Shown here: in pieces, positions 22,476 through 34,800 of the stretch
How the letters are laid out: each line of letters opens with the position of its first letter
Numbering within the stretch: position 1 is the stretch's first letter
NCBI GenBank assembly: GCA_027563935.2
Contig: CM050454.1
Coordinates: 7,654,001 to 7,718,000, forward strand
Direction: 5' to 3'
DNA: 64,000 nucleotides
Source: Costus lasius
Taxonomy: Eukaryota; Streptophyta; Magnoliopsida; Zingiberales; Costaceae
Position numbers and translations under genes: made by a program
The notes under the pieces: model-generated
What the model was told of the DNA's origin: nothing
The model's database searches: none
Seen by the model: only the letters and a program-made list of their open reading frames with translations

Positions 22476-23519
22476 TTGGAACTACTACTAGAGAACTTTG
22501 TCACCACGCAGTCTAAGAAAAATGATGATGTGGACCAGTCTATTAGGCAACTGAGTTCTACGGTGGGGCAAATGAGTTCCACGGTGGGGCAATTGAGTTC
22601 TACGGTGGGACAACTGAATTCAAAGGTGGATTCATTGATCACGCACTCAAGGATGCTGGAGAACCAGATTGCCCAACAGGCAAGTTCATCTGCGCGACCT
22701 TCTGGGAAGCTTCCTTCTCAAGCTGAGGCAAATCCAAGAGAACACTGCAACGCGATTCTGACTTGTAGTGGAACTCAATTGGAAGCCCCACATGTGTCCC
22801 TCAGAGAGTGTCCTATTGGCGAGGCAGACGTTGATAGCTCAGCTCTCCAGTATTCAGAGGAACTACTCGTAGAGTCTCAGGTCAAGCCAGAACCGATCAT
22901 CATTTCGTCACCACTTCTCACACCACCTGTCTCCAGTCCTCAGAGATTAGCCACGGCATTGACAGGACAGTACAGCTCGCTGATGCCTGCAAAGCTTCCT
23001 GATCCTGACAGTTTTTCTGTTGCATGTAGTATCAGTGATATTTCTATAGAGAGAGCTCTCTGTGATTTGGGGGCTAGTGTAAGTATCATGTCTCTCTCAT
23101 TGTTCCAAAGTTTAGACTTGGGAGGCTTGGAACCCACGCGTATAGCTCTGCAACTCGCAAATGGCTCTATACATCGCCCAGTGGGAATAGTAGAGGACGT
23201 GCCGATTAAAGTCGGGGAACTCTTTGTTCCAGTCAACTTTGTAGTCATGGATATGTCCGGAAATTTAAGATTACCACTTATTTTGGGCCGCCCTTTCCTA
23301 ACTACCACCGGGGCAGTTATAGATGTCCAAAGAGGGAAGTTATCTCTGAACTTTTGTGATACTACTTTACACTTTAATTTAATAGTTGATATGCCAGATT
23401 TTCCTTTTCCGGGCTCGTGTTGTAGTGTTGAGACAGTGCCTGCGCTTGCACATTGTTCATGCCAAAAGTGGGATTTTCTTGCGTCCCACCGCTGTGCTGA
23501 ATTGGCGCAGGTGCTATAA
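22476..23519 (+). CDS. Athila gag C-terminal/aspartic protease region
   Basis: A 347-residue open frame. Residues ~20-55 hold a heptad-like repeat (QLSSTVGQMSSTVGQLSSTV). The protease follows at ~180-300, with CDLGASVSIMS (the usual D-[ST]-G is D-L-G here, as is common in Athila) and LPLILGRPFL as the flap/C-terminal motif. In the family this protease cuts the Gag-Pol polyprotein. A stop at 22434-22436 separates it from the gag stretch upstream, so it would normally be one polyprotein. No RT follows: after 23519 there is only a short frame (23552-23803) with a hydrophobic stretch. Confidence 0.75.
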   Translation: MELLLENFVTTQSKKNDDVDQSIRQLSSTVGQMSSTVGQLSSTVGQLNSKVDSLITHSRMLENQIAQQASSSARPSGKLPSQAEANPREHCNAILTCSGTQLEAPHVSLRECPIGEADVDSSALQYSEELLVESQVKPEPIIISSPLLTPPVSSPQRLATALTGQYSSLMPAKLPDPDSFSVACSISDISIERALCDLGASVSIMSLSLFQSLDLGGLEPTRIALQLANGSIHRPVGIVEDVPIKVGELFVPVNFVVMDMSGNLRLPLILGRPFLTTTGAVIDVQRGKLSLNFCDTTLHFNLIVDMPDFPFPGSCCSVETVPALAHCSCQKWDFLASHRCAELAQVL

Positions 23520-23551
23520 CGAAGAGGGATGCATGGACTACTCTTGAAGAC

Positions 23552-23977
23552 TTGTTTGCTGCAGACCCCGATTTTGGCTGCGTGCCGATGTTCTGTAGTG
23601 GTGATGATGTGAAGTCTTTATTAGTTTCTGGGAAGACAGACTTTGAATTTGGACAAGTTCTTATTTTATATGATTTGAAGACATTTTACTATGTACACCT
23701 ATTGCTTTTATTGCTTATCTCTATAGGTGTGAATTTTAGGCGACGAAGAAAGGGGCGTGCATATGCCATTTCTTCTGCCTTTGATCCATTGGACGTGCCA
23801 TAATAAGGCACAGTCATCGGTCGAGCTGTGACTTTAAAACAGCGTTGCTTGGGAGGCACCCCAAGTATTTATCTTATATTATGTTGTGTTGTTTAAGTAG
23901 ACTTTGATGTTCGATGTAGTGATTATATTTGTTTTCTTTGTTTTAATCATTTTGTGATTTTCCATGGCGAAATTTTT
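23552..23977 (+). other. End of the Athila coding region and non-coding link
   Basis: A short frame to 23803 (MFAADPDFGCVPMFCSGDDV, a hydrophobic LLLLLLISIGV stretch, then RRRRKGR) is followed by 'GCTTGGGAGGCACCCCAAG', a near-palindromic motif often seen in Athila/Tat internal regions. The polymerase genes that should be near here are missing. Confidence 0.5.
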
Positions 23978-24521
23978 ATGAGTTACACTTATTGCGTATG
24001 ATTGTTGTGTACAGACAATATATATGTGTTAAGTGTTACGAGAAGTACCGAGAGGAGAATCGTAACACTCGATCGTGCTCATTTAAACTTGTGATTAGAA
24101 TTACGAGAGTCGTTCGACGTCACTCGATGACTCACGATCTTTCATAGAGCCTAATGGGTCTCTCAGGGCTAATTTTGCTACGAGAGTAGGGAATTAGCTT
24201 ATGCGAGATACCGGTTTACGCTTCGAGAGAAGGCAACCCGTACCATAGGAAAGATTGCCTTAAGTTACTTACTGTCAGATTGAGCTTCGAGAGAAGGAGA
24301 TCCGTTTGTTTTAATCTAATTAGATTCAATGTTTTACATTAAAAACATTCAACGCGGTGAATTCTAGAGTTCCGAACAACTTCTTAAACTGCAATTTTCC
24401 CTTAAAGTCGTCGACTTCTTGGTTTGATAATTTAGTTAATTTAGTTTTAGAGCTATTCTTTTATTCCGTGTTTGAATCATCTAGCTTTCAATGACACTAA
24501 AGGTCGGTACTTGACACCTGC
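23978..24521 (+). repeat. LTR-A-type fragment inside the internal region
   Basis: It matches LTR positions ~980-1510 and carries the LTR-A variant of the 3' third. It joins the 3' internal segment at 'GACACCTGCTCTCATA..ATGCATGC', the equivalent of the junction at 18489. Confidence 0.8.
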
Positions 24522-25537
24522 TCTCATAGAATGCATGCTTATTATATTTTCCCTGTGATGATTGCAACGAATTAAGTCTGTGATGGTATGGTATTCCTCA
24601 TTCTTGTCCTCAGTTTTTATGTTATTCTGATTCATGATGAGAACCATGAAGATATGTCTGTCTCGTGAGTTAAGGGAATGAAATTCTAAATATGATTGTT
24701 TTTATGCTTAGGAATCCATGGTTTTAGATTGTACTTGAGTATGCTTACTGTGGCTTGCATGATGTTTCTGAGGTTAATCCTTCTTTTTCTGAATTACTTC
24801 TATCACGACATTATGTTATTGAATGTTCATGCTTATCATAGTCCTTATTACAAGCCTTTCACTCTGGTTGCATTACACTTATTGAAACAAGGGGCAGTGG
24901 TACTTAAGTGACAATGAACCAAAGGCTTCATCCAACTTGGCACTGTCGACAAGTAAACAAAAAAAAAAGAGAGAGAGAGAGAAAGAAAGGAACATGAGAG
25001 AAAAGAAGGGGTGAGGGAAAAGTGAACAACTCCTCTTTCTTCTACTTTATAGAGACGAAATGAGTTTGTATGCATTATGTGATGCATCCACCTTGAGTTC
25101 GTTCTCTAACTAAGTACCGGGGGTGCATTCATCACAAATGTTTGTCCTTTGTGTAACAAGGTTGAAAATGAATTCAGGGAAGTAGCTTGAACCCACCGAT
25201 TGAAAATTCATGTTTCCAAGTTTAAATGTGTAGAATAAGTTATCTAATGCAACTATACTTGATTGGCTAAGTTTAGAAGGAAATGATGAGTATGAATAGT
25301 CTTAACATGGTGGAGTGTTTTTCTTATTTCAGATTTGTGGTTTGACCTTGTGAACATTATTCTCTGCTCCAGTATGGATCATATCTCAGTGTATATTATT
25401 CAACCTAGGATTTAGTATAAATGTTGTCATATAAGGTCTCTACTTTAGCTTTTGAATATGCAGTCTTCCTGATTTTCTGATTATTTCAGATAGTGTAATT
25501 GCTTGAGGACAAGCAAGATTTTAAGTCTGTGATATTT
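24522..25537 (+). other. 3' internal segment of the Athila element (copy 2) with polypurine tract
   Basis: Nearly identical to 18490-19498. It ends in GAGGACAAGCAAGATTTTAA and then LTR-C. It includes a GA-rich microsatellite (24958-24990). Confidence 0.7.
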
Positions 25538-27107
25538 TGATAGCTGTTATTTTTATAGGATTTAGAGTCTTATTTATACCATCATTTGAGGCTTAACTGC
25601 TATATTATGTCACAATTTGATGCTTTTTTCCCATAAAGTATGAAATCTTCACTATTTTTCATTTCTTTATGACATACAGGTCATTTATGTGAAGATTATT
25701 CGAGATTTGAAGTGAGGGAAAGGTTCATCATATTACAAGCATCAAACAGGCAAAATTTCACATGTTTTGGAGTTTTTTATGCTGAACACAGCCTAGCTGT
25801 GCTTGTGATCACGATCGTGTTCATCTCGGCTTCAGAATCAGCATTTACGAGGAGAACACGGCCTGGCCGTGTTTACAGTCACGGTCGTGTTCGACAGGCA
25901 TCCGAATTTTGCGGAGCCGACACAGCCGTGCGCACAGCCGTGTCGGGTGTTCCAGATTTTTATGAAGCAAACACGGCCTGCCCGTGACCAGACGCACGGC
26001 CGTGTTCACTTACCTGCAGACTGCCGAACCCGTCACGGCCTTGCCGTGCTCGCTGTCACGCTCGTGATCGCTTCCGCTGATCACGATCGTGCGTTCATTT
26101 CTTCTCAAATCCGATGCTCCAGATGCTAGAAAATTGGGGGAAACTCCCAATTTACATTCCTAACCGCCCGAAGCTTCGATGGAAGCATATAATCGAGATT
26201 ATTAGGCCGTTACAGGGGGATTTTTCGGGAAGGACGCGACCTAGGGTGAAAAGGGCGAAAATCTGCATTTGAGGACTTGATTCGACAGGATTCTTTGGGG
26301 CTTTCGAGAGATGACTGAAGATTCGTCGTCTCCTACCCTTGGATTGTAATTTCCCTTCTTTTCGAATATTTTTACTTGGGTTTTTAGTTGATAAACGATG
26401 TATTTTCTAGACTAAACCCTAGTTCGGGACTCGGGTATAGCCCGTTGAACAATTCTCCTCATATAAAACATTATTATGAATCTCAGTGAAATTGTTAAGT
26501 AATTTATCTTATTTAAATGAGTTGCACTTATTGCGTATGATTGTTGTGTACAGACAATTTATATATGTTAAGTGTTACGAGAAGTACCGAGAGGTGAATC
26601 GTAATACTCGATTGTGCTCATTTAAACTTGTGATTAGAATTACGAGAGTCGTTCGACGTCACTCAATGACTCACGATCTTTCATAGAGCCTAATGGGTCT
26701 CTCAGGGTTAATTTTGCTACGAGAGTATGAAATTAGCTTATGCGAGATACCGGTTTACGCTTCGAGAGAAGGTAACCCGTACCATAGGAAAGATTGCCTT
26801 AAGTTACTTACTGTCGGATTGAGCTTCGAGAGAAGGAGATCCGTTTATTTTAATCTAATTAGATTCAATGTTTTACATTAAAAACATTCAACGCGGTGAA
26901 ATCTAGAGTTCCGAACATCTTTTAAATTGTATTTTCCCGGTCGTCAACTTCTTGGATCGATAAAATTAGTTTATTGTAGTTCTTTCATTTTGAGTTCGAA
27001 TTATCTAGCTAACAATGACGCGTAAAGTCGGTACTTGACACCTGCTCCCTGTGATAACGATCTTATTTACTACTTCGATAGAAACCGTGCACTTGCGGGG
27101 CCTATCA
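25538..27107 (+). repeat. Athila LTR-C (3' LTR)
   Basis: TGATAG...CCTATCA, 1570 bp, followed by CCCGT, which pairs with CCCAT before LTR-A as the target duplication. Confidence 0.88.
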
Positions 27108-27561
27108 CCCGTCGCCGGTGCCCTAAGCCCATCGCCGGCCCCCTCAGCCCATCTCCTGCACCCTAAGCCCATCGCCGACGCCCTCAGCCCGTCGTCCCCC
27201 CCTCAGCCAGTCCAGTCCCCAGACGTCCAACCCGCTCGCGTCCTCAGCCCGTCCCCTCTCGTCTATCGTCCCCCGTCCAACAGCGGCAGCGGCGACGAAA
27301 GTGGGTGCTGTTGCTCGTGTCCTCAGCCCATCGCCGGCCAGTCGTCCCCCCCCCCCCCCCTCGATCGCCAGCCCCTGTCTGTTTCACACGCTCCCCTGTC
27401 ATCGTCCCACATACACACCAGCCCCTGCCCCATTTCACACGCTGGACACGTGAGAGTGCTGGACACATGATGCTCACGTGATCCCTAGCTAAGGATTGTT
27501 GATCCGTTCTTTGAGGATTATTGATTCATTCTCTCCTCTTTTACGTGCTTGCAGGGAAACA
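27108..27561. mobile_element. GC-rich TIR-like element E2, right part
   Basis: It resumes the GCCCTCAGCCCGTCGCC-type repeats cut at 16965, includes a C15 run (27346-27360) and a CACGTGAGAG...CACGTGATCCC block, and ends GCAGGGAAACA, the inverse of the left end TGTTTCC. With 16582-16965 it makes an element of about 0.84 kb, shorter than E1. Confidence 0.65.
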
Positions 27562-30500
27562 GACTAAGGAAGAATAACATGTCTTTACCTTAATGTGATG
27601 TTGCAGAAAACTCTCTCTATGTAAAATCCAAATTCACAAAGAGAAGAAAATAAACCATGTAATGTATAATATTACATTCTTTATATTAATTAATTGTCTA
27701 ATAGGTTAAAAGGCTGGTGTGTATGATTTTTTAACAAATTTTTAATTTAAAATAAAGTCAAATTTAATAGTATTGTTGTTGTTATTAGTATTATTTTGAG
27801 TTTTATAAATTATAATTAAGTTGTAAAATTTTTATTGCCATTAAACTAAAGAAATTATATTTTAATACAATATAAATATCTAACATATATATATATATAT
27901 ATAATGTTACTAAATAGGATGATTTGATTGTAAAGTATCTTCCTGAATTTTGTTGTCCTAATAATTTGTTTACTTTAATCTATTTATATTTTTTTCAAGA
28001 GTAGTGGTAAAGATAACGAGTTTGTCACATATATTTTTTAAAATGAATAAAAAATTAAATTTTTATTTTTAAAATAATTCTTTAGCACAAACTATAAGTT
28101 AAGAGAGGAAGCTACTTAAGAGCCATTTAACGGAGCTTTCATCGGATCTAGTGGCAACTCCACTTAAGTTGAATCTTAGGAGGGACTACTAAAGTCATCC
28201 TAATAAAAGAGTTGATTATTTACATTTTTATTTTTTATTTTATTACTAAAAATAATTTTTTTTATTTTATTACTAAAAACAATTTTTTTATTTGTCTAGT
28301 AGAAAATAGCTTTGATAGAACAAACATTTAAGAAGGATCTAGGCAAAGTTGAGATAGAATGATTTCTTCACTTTTTGAGCATGTAAAGAAAACAATCAAG
28401 AAATGAAAAAGAGTGTTCAACTTTTGGGCAACGAAATTATTCAGTCCTCAGACATGTTAATTTGATGTTGCAAAATCCCCCCTGAGATTTCGTGATGAGT
28501 ACAATTATTAATTAGGCTATTTTTTTTTTAACTTTGTAGAGCACTTTGGGAGAAAAAAAATCCTGGTACCATGCAAAAAACTAAATAATATTTATTTAAC
28601 TAAAGTAAAATAATTATATAAGAGAAAATAAAATTATTAATGATTATTATACAGGATAATAAATAAATAATAAAGTTTATACAAGGGCAAATTGCATAAT
28701 CTCCTTATAACTACACAAACTTGAATTTGCCACTAAATTATTAAAAGTTAGGATTTAATATTTTTGCCAACCCTGATTAAAATAAAATGCACGAGTCTGA
28801 TAATATATAAATAATAATAATTTGAGACCCTTTCTAAAAATTTTAGGTCAAAACTCGATCTATGAGCCACGCATTTAACGCTTAATTACGCTATATAGCC
28901 GTTGACTTTGTATATTCAAAATACATAATGCGTCCAACTCTTTTGCAGATCAACTGTTATCTTTCTTTTATTCTCAATAGAAAAATAGATTTGTTCTTCT
29001 TGTTTGTCCTTTTCTCACTCTCTCCCCCGCGCGTTCACACCCTTTCCTTTCGCCATTTTAATCCGATGTCCATTCAGAGGGGCTAAATTAAAATAACAAT
29101 TCATTGGACATTGTAATAGGGGGTAAATGGTAAAGTCACAGAGGAATTTCATTTATAATATTATATAAAATATAATTATAGATTATACATATATGTTTTT
29201 TCCTTTTTTACTATAGCAGACAACTTTCTATCATAACTAGAAGCTGGGGTTTAATGCTTTTGGCTTGGTTTGGGAAAAGCAGATGGCCAGCTGATTTTAC
29301 TTACGTCAGGGTGTTTGGAATTAATTCAGTTGGGCGCACTAGCAATTTTACCTGCTGCTTCTCTGCAGAAGGAGTTCTCAAGAAAACAAATACTAGTCTT
29401 GTGTTTTGATATAAGTATTAGTTAAGGATTGAAACTTTTTTCTCTTGTTTGATATAAAGTGATAGTGATTTCTGAATAATATATTACTAAATTACCCATA
29501 TATATAAGGGAAGTTTAATTGTGATTTCTGAATAACATATTACTAAATTACACATACATATTACTAAATTACTATATTACTCAATTTTTATTCTGCTAAT
29601 TAACAATTGTAATTTTCTAAACAACTTCTACTTTTCTCAGTCAATTATGTTTCAACCAGTAATTCTTACATAAGTTAGAAGAAGAGCCAAAAATGGGGAC
29701 TATAGTAAGGCCGAAAGTAGTGTACAGGCACGCCGCTCGGAAAGCGGTGCCAACTGCCAAATGAACCATAATCTGAAATCTGCCCCTCAATTTATGAATA
29801 AAAATCATAGGCAGATGCATATAAGGGCTTTGCTTGCCATTTAATGGAGGAGTCGTGGGCTTAAATGTAAAAAGAAATTGGTCGCGGCATCAATCAAACG
29901 ACGAGTGGCTTTACTGATTGCACGGTACCGTTTTCACTTTTCAGGGACCCCCCTCTTGCATGGGCAGAGAACACTCGCAGGGTCCTTTTTCAGAAAATTT
30001 TCTGCGCTCCACAGCGTTAACATTGTTTGCAGGACTGTCAATTTTGGAAGGGGCCCATGTGTGAATTGTGCGATGTCAGCGCTTAGCATTGAGCATCTCA
30101 TTATTGATCATGCATGTTCATATATCACAATCTAATAGTTGGCGTGCAATACAAGGAAAAATGCCAAATAATAAAAAACTAGAGAGCTGTGTGTATAAAA
30201 GGCAATTCTTATCTCACACAAGAATAGTTATATTTAAACGTGTAAATTTTTATTCAAATGTTAATTTCTTTGACTTAGTCATTATAGACCTTATATTTTG
30301 GCAAATACATTCCTATCAAAACTTCTTACATTTATCTCCTTTTCCTTTTTCTCACTCTTTTTTAATAATAGTGTATATTTCCTTTATCAACTTATTGCCC
30401 TATACCCTAGATCTAACTAACACCCGTCTTTCACCCCCATAGCTTTCCCATGTTTGCAAAATTGACCCCCTAATTTTTTCTATTATATAATTTGGCCATA

Positions 30501-31436
30501 GCTCTAACTATGCGATTTAACCTTAGTTGTCTTATAAAGTTTAACTTTATTTTTAAGGCATTTATTCCTCGTAATACTTTATAGGCATGACAAATGAATT
30601 ATTCATCTTATCTAAATATACAAACGACCACAATTGTTTTAGATCAAACAAATGTGTCTTTTTCAATAGACATTACATGTGTTTACTATCTCTTCTAAGA
30701 ATGTGGGTAAAGACTCAATTGGTAGTGTCATTATCATTATGTATTTAGATCAATCATACGAGTCAACATTGATAGCTAATTCTACATAAGAAGCATACAA
30801 GATTAACGCATAGTTTCAACCATACTTCATTAAGTTCGACACTTAATTTGACTCACAAATATTGTACTTATTCATACTAATGTTACGGGATTGAATCTAA
30901 TCTTCGCTAACTAGTAATTAGCCTCTTTAATTTATCAACATTATAGAAAAAACACTTACTATACATAAAATACCATATTAATAATGTTATATTCAAGAAA
31001 TAAATTTATTATTTTCAAATTCAAATTATTTATCGTCCTTAAGGTAAAATATTTAGATTCAACTACACGAGTTTGTAGCGGATGGATACGATTTTTGTAT
31101 TTTAGCGGGCCGACAATTACGCGATGAGTACATAAGTAACATCCCATCTGCGCGGCAGCGGCACGTGTCAAGTAGCAGCGCGGAGGCGCAGAGATTTCTG
31201 TGCAGACCACACGAGCCCCGCACGCAGCCATTAATCCTGGCCGTCCATCTGCCACGAGTCAAACCCAACTCAATGCTCACCCGTGACGTCGAGCTCGCGG
31301 CTCCAAAACCTCCGTTTACTCCTTGCCCCCAACTTATTTTTTACTCGAGCTTGCTTCCTCTCGCGAACGGTAAAAAAAAGAGGGGCAAAAGAAAAGTTGG
31401 GAGAGCGGAGACTATCCGAATGCTAATCTAATTATT
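27562..31436. other. Intergenic region upstream of the formin gene
   Basis: AT-rich with no supported gene over 3.9 kb. Seen here: a short (TA)n (27885-27902), a hairpin GGCACGCCGCT/AGCGGTGCC (29728-29752), and a slightly GC-richer patch at 29850-30130 with short frames lacking recognisable motifs. The last kilobase (about 30400-31436) should hold the formin promoter; I see no convincing TATA box at a credible position. Confidence 0.5.
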
Positions 31437-31678
31437 CTTTCTCTTTCCTCACCTTTTCCTTTCTCTGTCTCTCTCTCTCTGGCCGGCGGAAGTCTAACGA
31501 TCGATCGCCCTTGGCGAAATCTCGGCCTCCGGGAGCTCCCTCGATCGGCGAGAGGGTCGTCGCCGCGATCGGTTTGGGGACGCGGACAGGCCGAGCGAAT
31601 TTGATCGGTTGGCGGGTGGAACTCTGGTTTGGATCCGATCGCGGGAGCGGCGTCGGCCGCCGGTGAAACCGCCGGCGG
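31437..31678 (+). promoter_or_regulatory. CT-rich leader (5' UTR) of the formin gene
   Basis: A run of CTTTCTCTTTCCTCACC and TCTCTCTCTCT (31437-31480) is followed by CpG-rich sequence up to the start codon, typical of plant 5' leaders. An in-frame TGA at 31664-31666, five codons before the ATG, supports the chosen start. The transcription start was not located precisely. Confidence 0.55.
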
Positions 31679-31751
31679 ATGGCGTTGTTCAGGAGGCTCT
31701 TCTACCGCAAGCCGCCGGATCGGCTGCTGGAGATCTCGGAAAGGGTCTATG
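31679..31751 (+). CDS. FH: Formin exon 1 (N-terminus)
   Basis: It encodes MALFRRLFYRKPPDRLLEIS then ERVY, the conserved N-terminus of plant class II formins, and ends in a split codon (G|TG, Val25). The donor is ATG|GTACAT. A TTC/CT microsatellite follows in intron 1. Confidence 0.92.
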
Positions 31752-31770
31752 GTACATCCCTTCTTCTTCT

Positions 31771-31814
<44 letters not shown>

Positions 31815-34800
31815 ACCTAACATTATGCTCAGTCTGTAGGAAATTAGTCAGTTATTCGGGTTAATTTATGGTTCTAGTGTCGATATGGGGGAACTTGGAG
31901 TTTTTGCTGTGCAATTTTAGTTTGGTGGGGGATCGTTTCTTGAATGTGGGAAGTTTAGCGCTTAGCATGGGCTTGTCTGTGTTGTAGCTGTTCCCTCATT
32001 CTGCTCTTTGGCCTCATTGATTAAGGTGCTTATTTGGTATTCGGGAGCAAATGCCAAGCTTTGCGAGTCTAAACCGCAAACGGTGTTCCTAATTAGTGCT
32101 AGATTTGTTTTTGAGTTTTGTATAGTTTTTTTCGTTCTGCAATTCTTTTGGCAATCTGAATCTTTTTGATACTGTTATAGTTATTTCTATTACTAAGACC
32201 CTCTCCTACTTTCCGGAATTCGCTCAAAGTTCCTTAATGTATCTGTTCCACCTGATCAATCCATGGTGAGATGTTGAATGGCTTTGTCTTTGCAGTGTTT
32301 GACTGTTGCTTCTCGACCGAGACACTAGCAGAGAATGACTACAAGGCATACATGGATGGTATAGTCGCCCAATTGAACGACTATTTCCCAGAAGCCTCCT
32401 TTATGGTGTTTAACTTTAGGGAAGGAGACAATAGGAGCCAAATTTCAGATATTTTATCAGAATACGGAATGACAGTAATGGATTATCCTTTGCAGTATGA
32501 AGGATGTCCTTTGCTTCCCCTGGAGATGATCCACCATTTCTTGAAATCAAGTGAGAGCTGGTTGTCAGTGGAAGGGCAGCATAATGTATTGCTAATGCAC
32601 TGTGAGAGAGGAGGTTGGCCTGTTCTTGCTTTCATGCTTGCTGGCTTGCTCCTTTACAGAAAGCAGTACACTGGTGAGCATAAGACCCTTGACATGGTTT
32701 ATAAACAAGCACCTAAGGAGCTCCTCCATCTTTTGTCCCCATTGAACCCACAATCTTCTCACCTGAGATATCTACAATACATATCCAGACGAGGCAATGC
32801 ATCAGAGTGGCCTCCAAAAGATATGCCATTCACATTGGAACAATTGATTCTTAGTGTAGTCCCTAATTTTGATGGGGAAGGAGGTTGTAGGCCAATGGTT
32901 CGAATTTATGGTCAAGACCCATTAGCTCCCAACAGGAGTCCAAAGATTCTTTTCGCAACTCCAAAGACCAAGAAGCACATTCGACACTACAAACAGGTAA
33001 TGCTTATTTATTTCATTATAATGCTATTTCTCTTTGACTATACTGGCTCTTGGAATGATCCTGCAGGGGGAAGGCAAACCATTAAAAATAAATTCCCGTT
33101 GTCGTGTTCAAGGAGACGTTGTTATTGAATGTATTCATATGGATAAAAATCTGGAAAGTGCAGAGACAATGTTTAGGGTGATGTTTAATACTGCCTTTGT
33201 CCAATCTAATGTTTTGATGCTATCTCGTGAGGAAATTGATGTTGTATGGAATGCAAAAGACCATTTTTCTAGGGATTTCAAAGCTGAGGTAGGAGCCTAT
33301 GCCTTTCCTAGTTCATGTATTTGTTCCTAGTAGAATTGTGTTGTAACAGACGTTGGTTCTTTTCTCAGCTGAAATTTTCAGATTTTGATGCTTTTGAATC
33401 TGATTCAAGCACGGAAACGTTAGCTGAAGATGATAATGAAACTGAAGGTGCCTTCACGGAGACTGAGGAGTTTTTTGAGGCTGAAGAGATATTTACAAAT
33501 GCAGACTTGCATAATGTAAATCAAGAATCTGAAGCTGTTACAGTGCAAACTGCATCTTCCACTGGTGGTGGTTATAGTCCTACATCAGAAATTTATGGCT
33601 TGACTGAGGAATCTAAGGATTTTGAAACAATAAAAATTGAGGATTTAGATAGAAGGGTTTCACAAGAGTTAATAGGTGCAGTTGCCAAACGTACCATGTC
33701 AGAAACTCCTAGTATTCCTGGTCCAGCTGCAACTGGTTCTGAATTTGAAGAATTTGAGCATGATTATGAATTTGTTACAGAAAAATCAGTCACTTCAGAA
33801 TGTACGCTTCAGATTGAAGAGAAGGGCATAATAGAAATCAGCACAATGCAACAGGACACTAAAGTTACTGATAATTTAGTGCATGAAAATGATTTACTAA
33901 TTGATAATGATAAGGACGAGAGTATCTTGGATTCAATGATTCAGGTGCAGAATTTAATTAAGCTAGAGGCTCCAGCTACATCTAGAAGTAGACGGGAGAA
34001 CAGCAACATGAAAGAAGTCTCAGAGAATAGTACTGGAAGGGGATGCAATTCTATTAATAGGAGCCCTGAAAGCGCGACTGAATGTATGCTGGGAAATCCA
34101 AATGTGGTAGCGCAAACAATGACCAAATTTCCTTCCATCTCTACCGTAAGTAATGGTAAGATTATTAGTGAAAATTCAGCATCTGTTGATTACCCTGCTA
34201 CGTGTGAGGATAAGAACATAGTTGAAGTCAGTGAATTCAAGAATGGCGTGAAGGATATTATTGCACTTGTTGAAGAGAAAAATATAGTTGAACCTTGCAA
34301 GGCTGAGCGGAATGCAGCTGACATAGTCGCTGAAAAGAGAATGGCCTTATATAACATGACTGGCAAGACAGAAGTTTCAACTGATGTAGTCACTAATATA
34401 TCCGAAAATATTAAGTCAAAAGTCAATCTAGATAATGTTACTTCCAGAAAAATCCAACACGACAATCAAGTGAACCGAGACATATTTGGAGATGTGAAGT
34501 TTCAGATAAAAAGGGAAACTGACAAGTCTGTTGTTCAAAGGAAGATGGATCCCAAGATTCTCGTTAAGAAATCAGGAAATGGTGAACAAAAGCAGCCACC
34601 AGAAGCATCTCTGAATGCCACCTTAAAGAAACCAGTAATTAGCACGAAACAACTTGATTCCCCGGTAACTAAGCCAATTGTTAAACAACAGGAGTCATCT
34701 GTAAATCAAAGAAGCTCAACGAAGCCCAAGACAATTGCTAGATGGATATCACCAAAGAAAGACTCTAATGCTAATACTGTGTATTTGCCACCTCATCCTC

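Larger units (their letters stand above)
16966..27107 (+). mobile_element. Athila-type gypsy insertion, 10.1 kb, with three LTR copies
   Basis: The insertion begins TGATAGCTG and ends GCCTATCA. It is flanked by CCCAT (16961-16965) and CCCGT (27108-27112), a 5-bp target duplication with one mismatch, which suggests a single event into E2. Order: LTR-A (16966-18489, 3' end missing), a 3' internal segment (18490-19498), full LTR-B (19499-21068), primer-binding site, gag, protease, a second LTR fragment plus 3' internal segment (23978-25537), and full LTR-C (25538-27107). LTR-B and LTR-C are both 1570 bp and very similar, so the insertion is fairly young. No reverse transcriptase, RNase H or integrase is present, so it would depend on enzymes from elsewhere. 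Confidence 0.8.

Noticed and set aside
17213..26090. Spaced palindromic repeats as a CRISPR-like array
   Set aside because: The repeats are diverged hairpins within eukaryotic LTRs, with no fixed repeat/spacer lengths and no cas genes; this is plant DNA.
27051..27477. 139-residue frame with a minus-strand mirror
   Set aside because: It crosses the LTR-C end into the E2 repeat; the boundary of two elements cannot be one gene.
29728..29752. GC-rich hairpin GGCACGCCGCT/AGCGGTGCC as an RNA gene
   Set aside because: Too short and isolated; no cloverleaf or known RNA motif around it.
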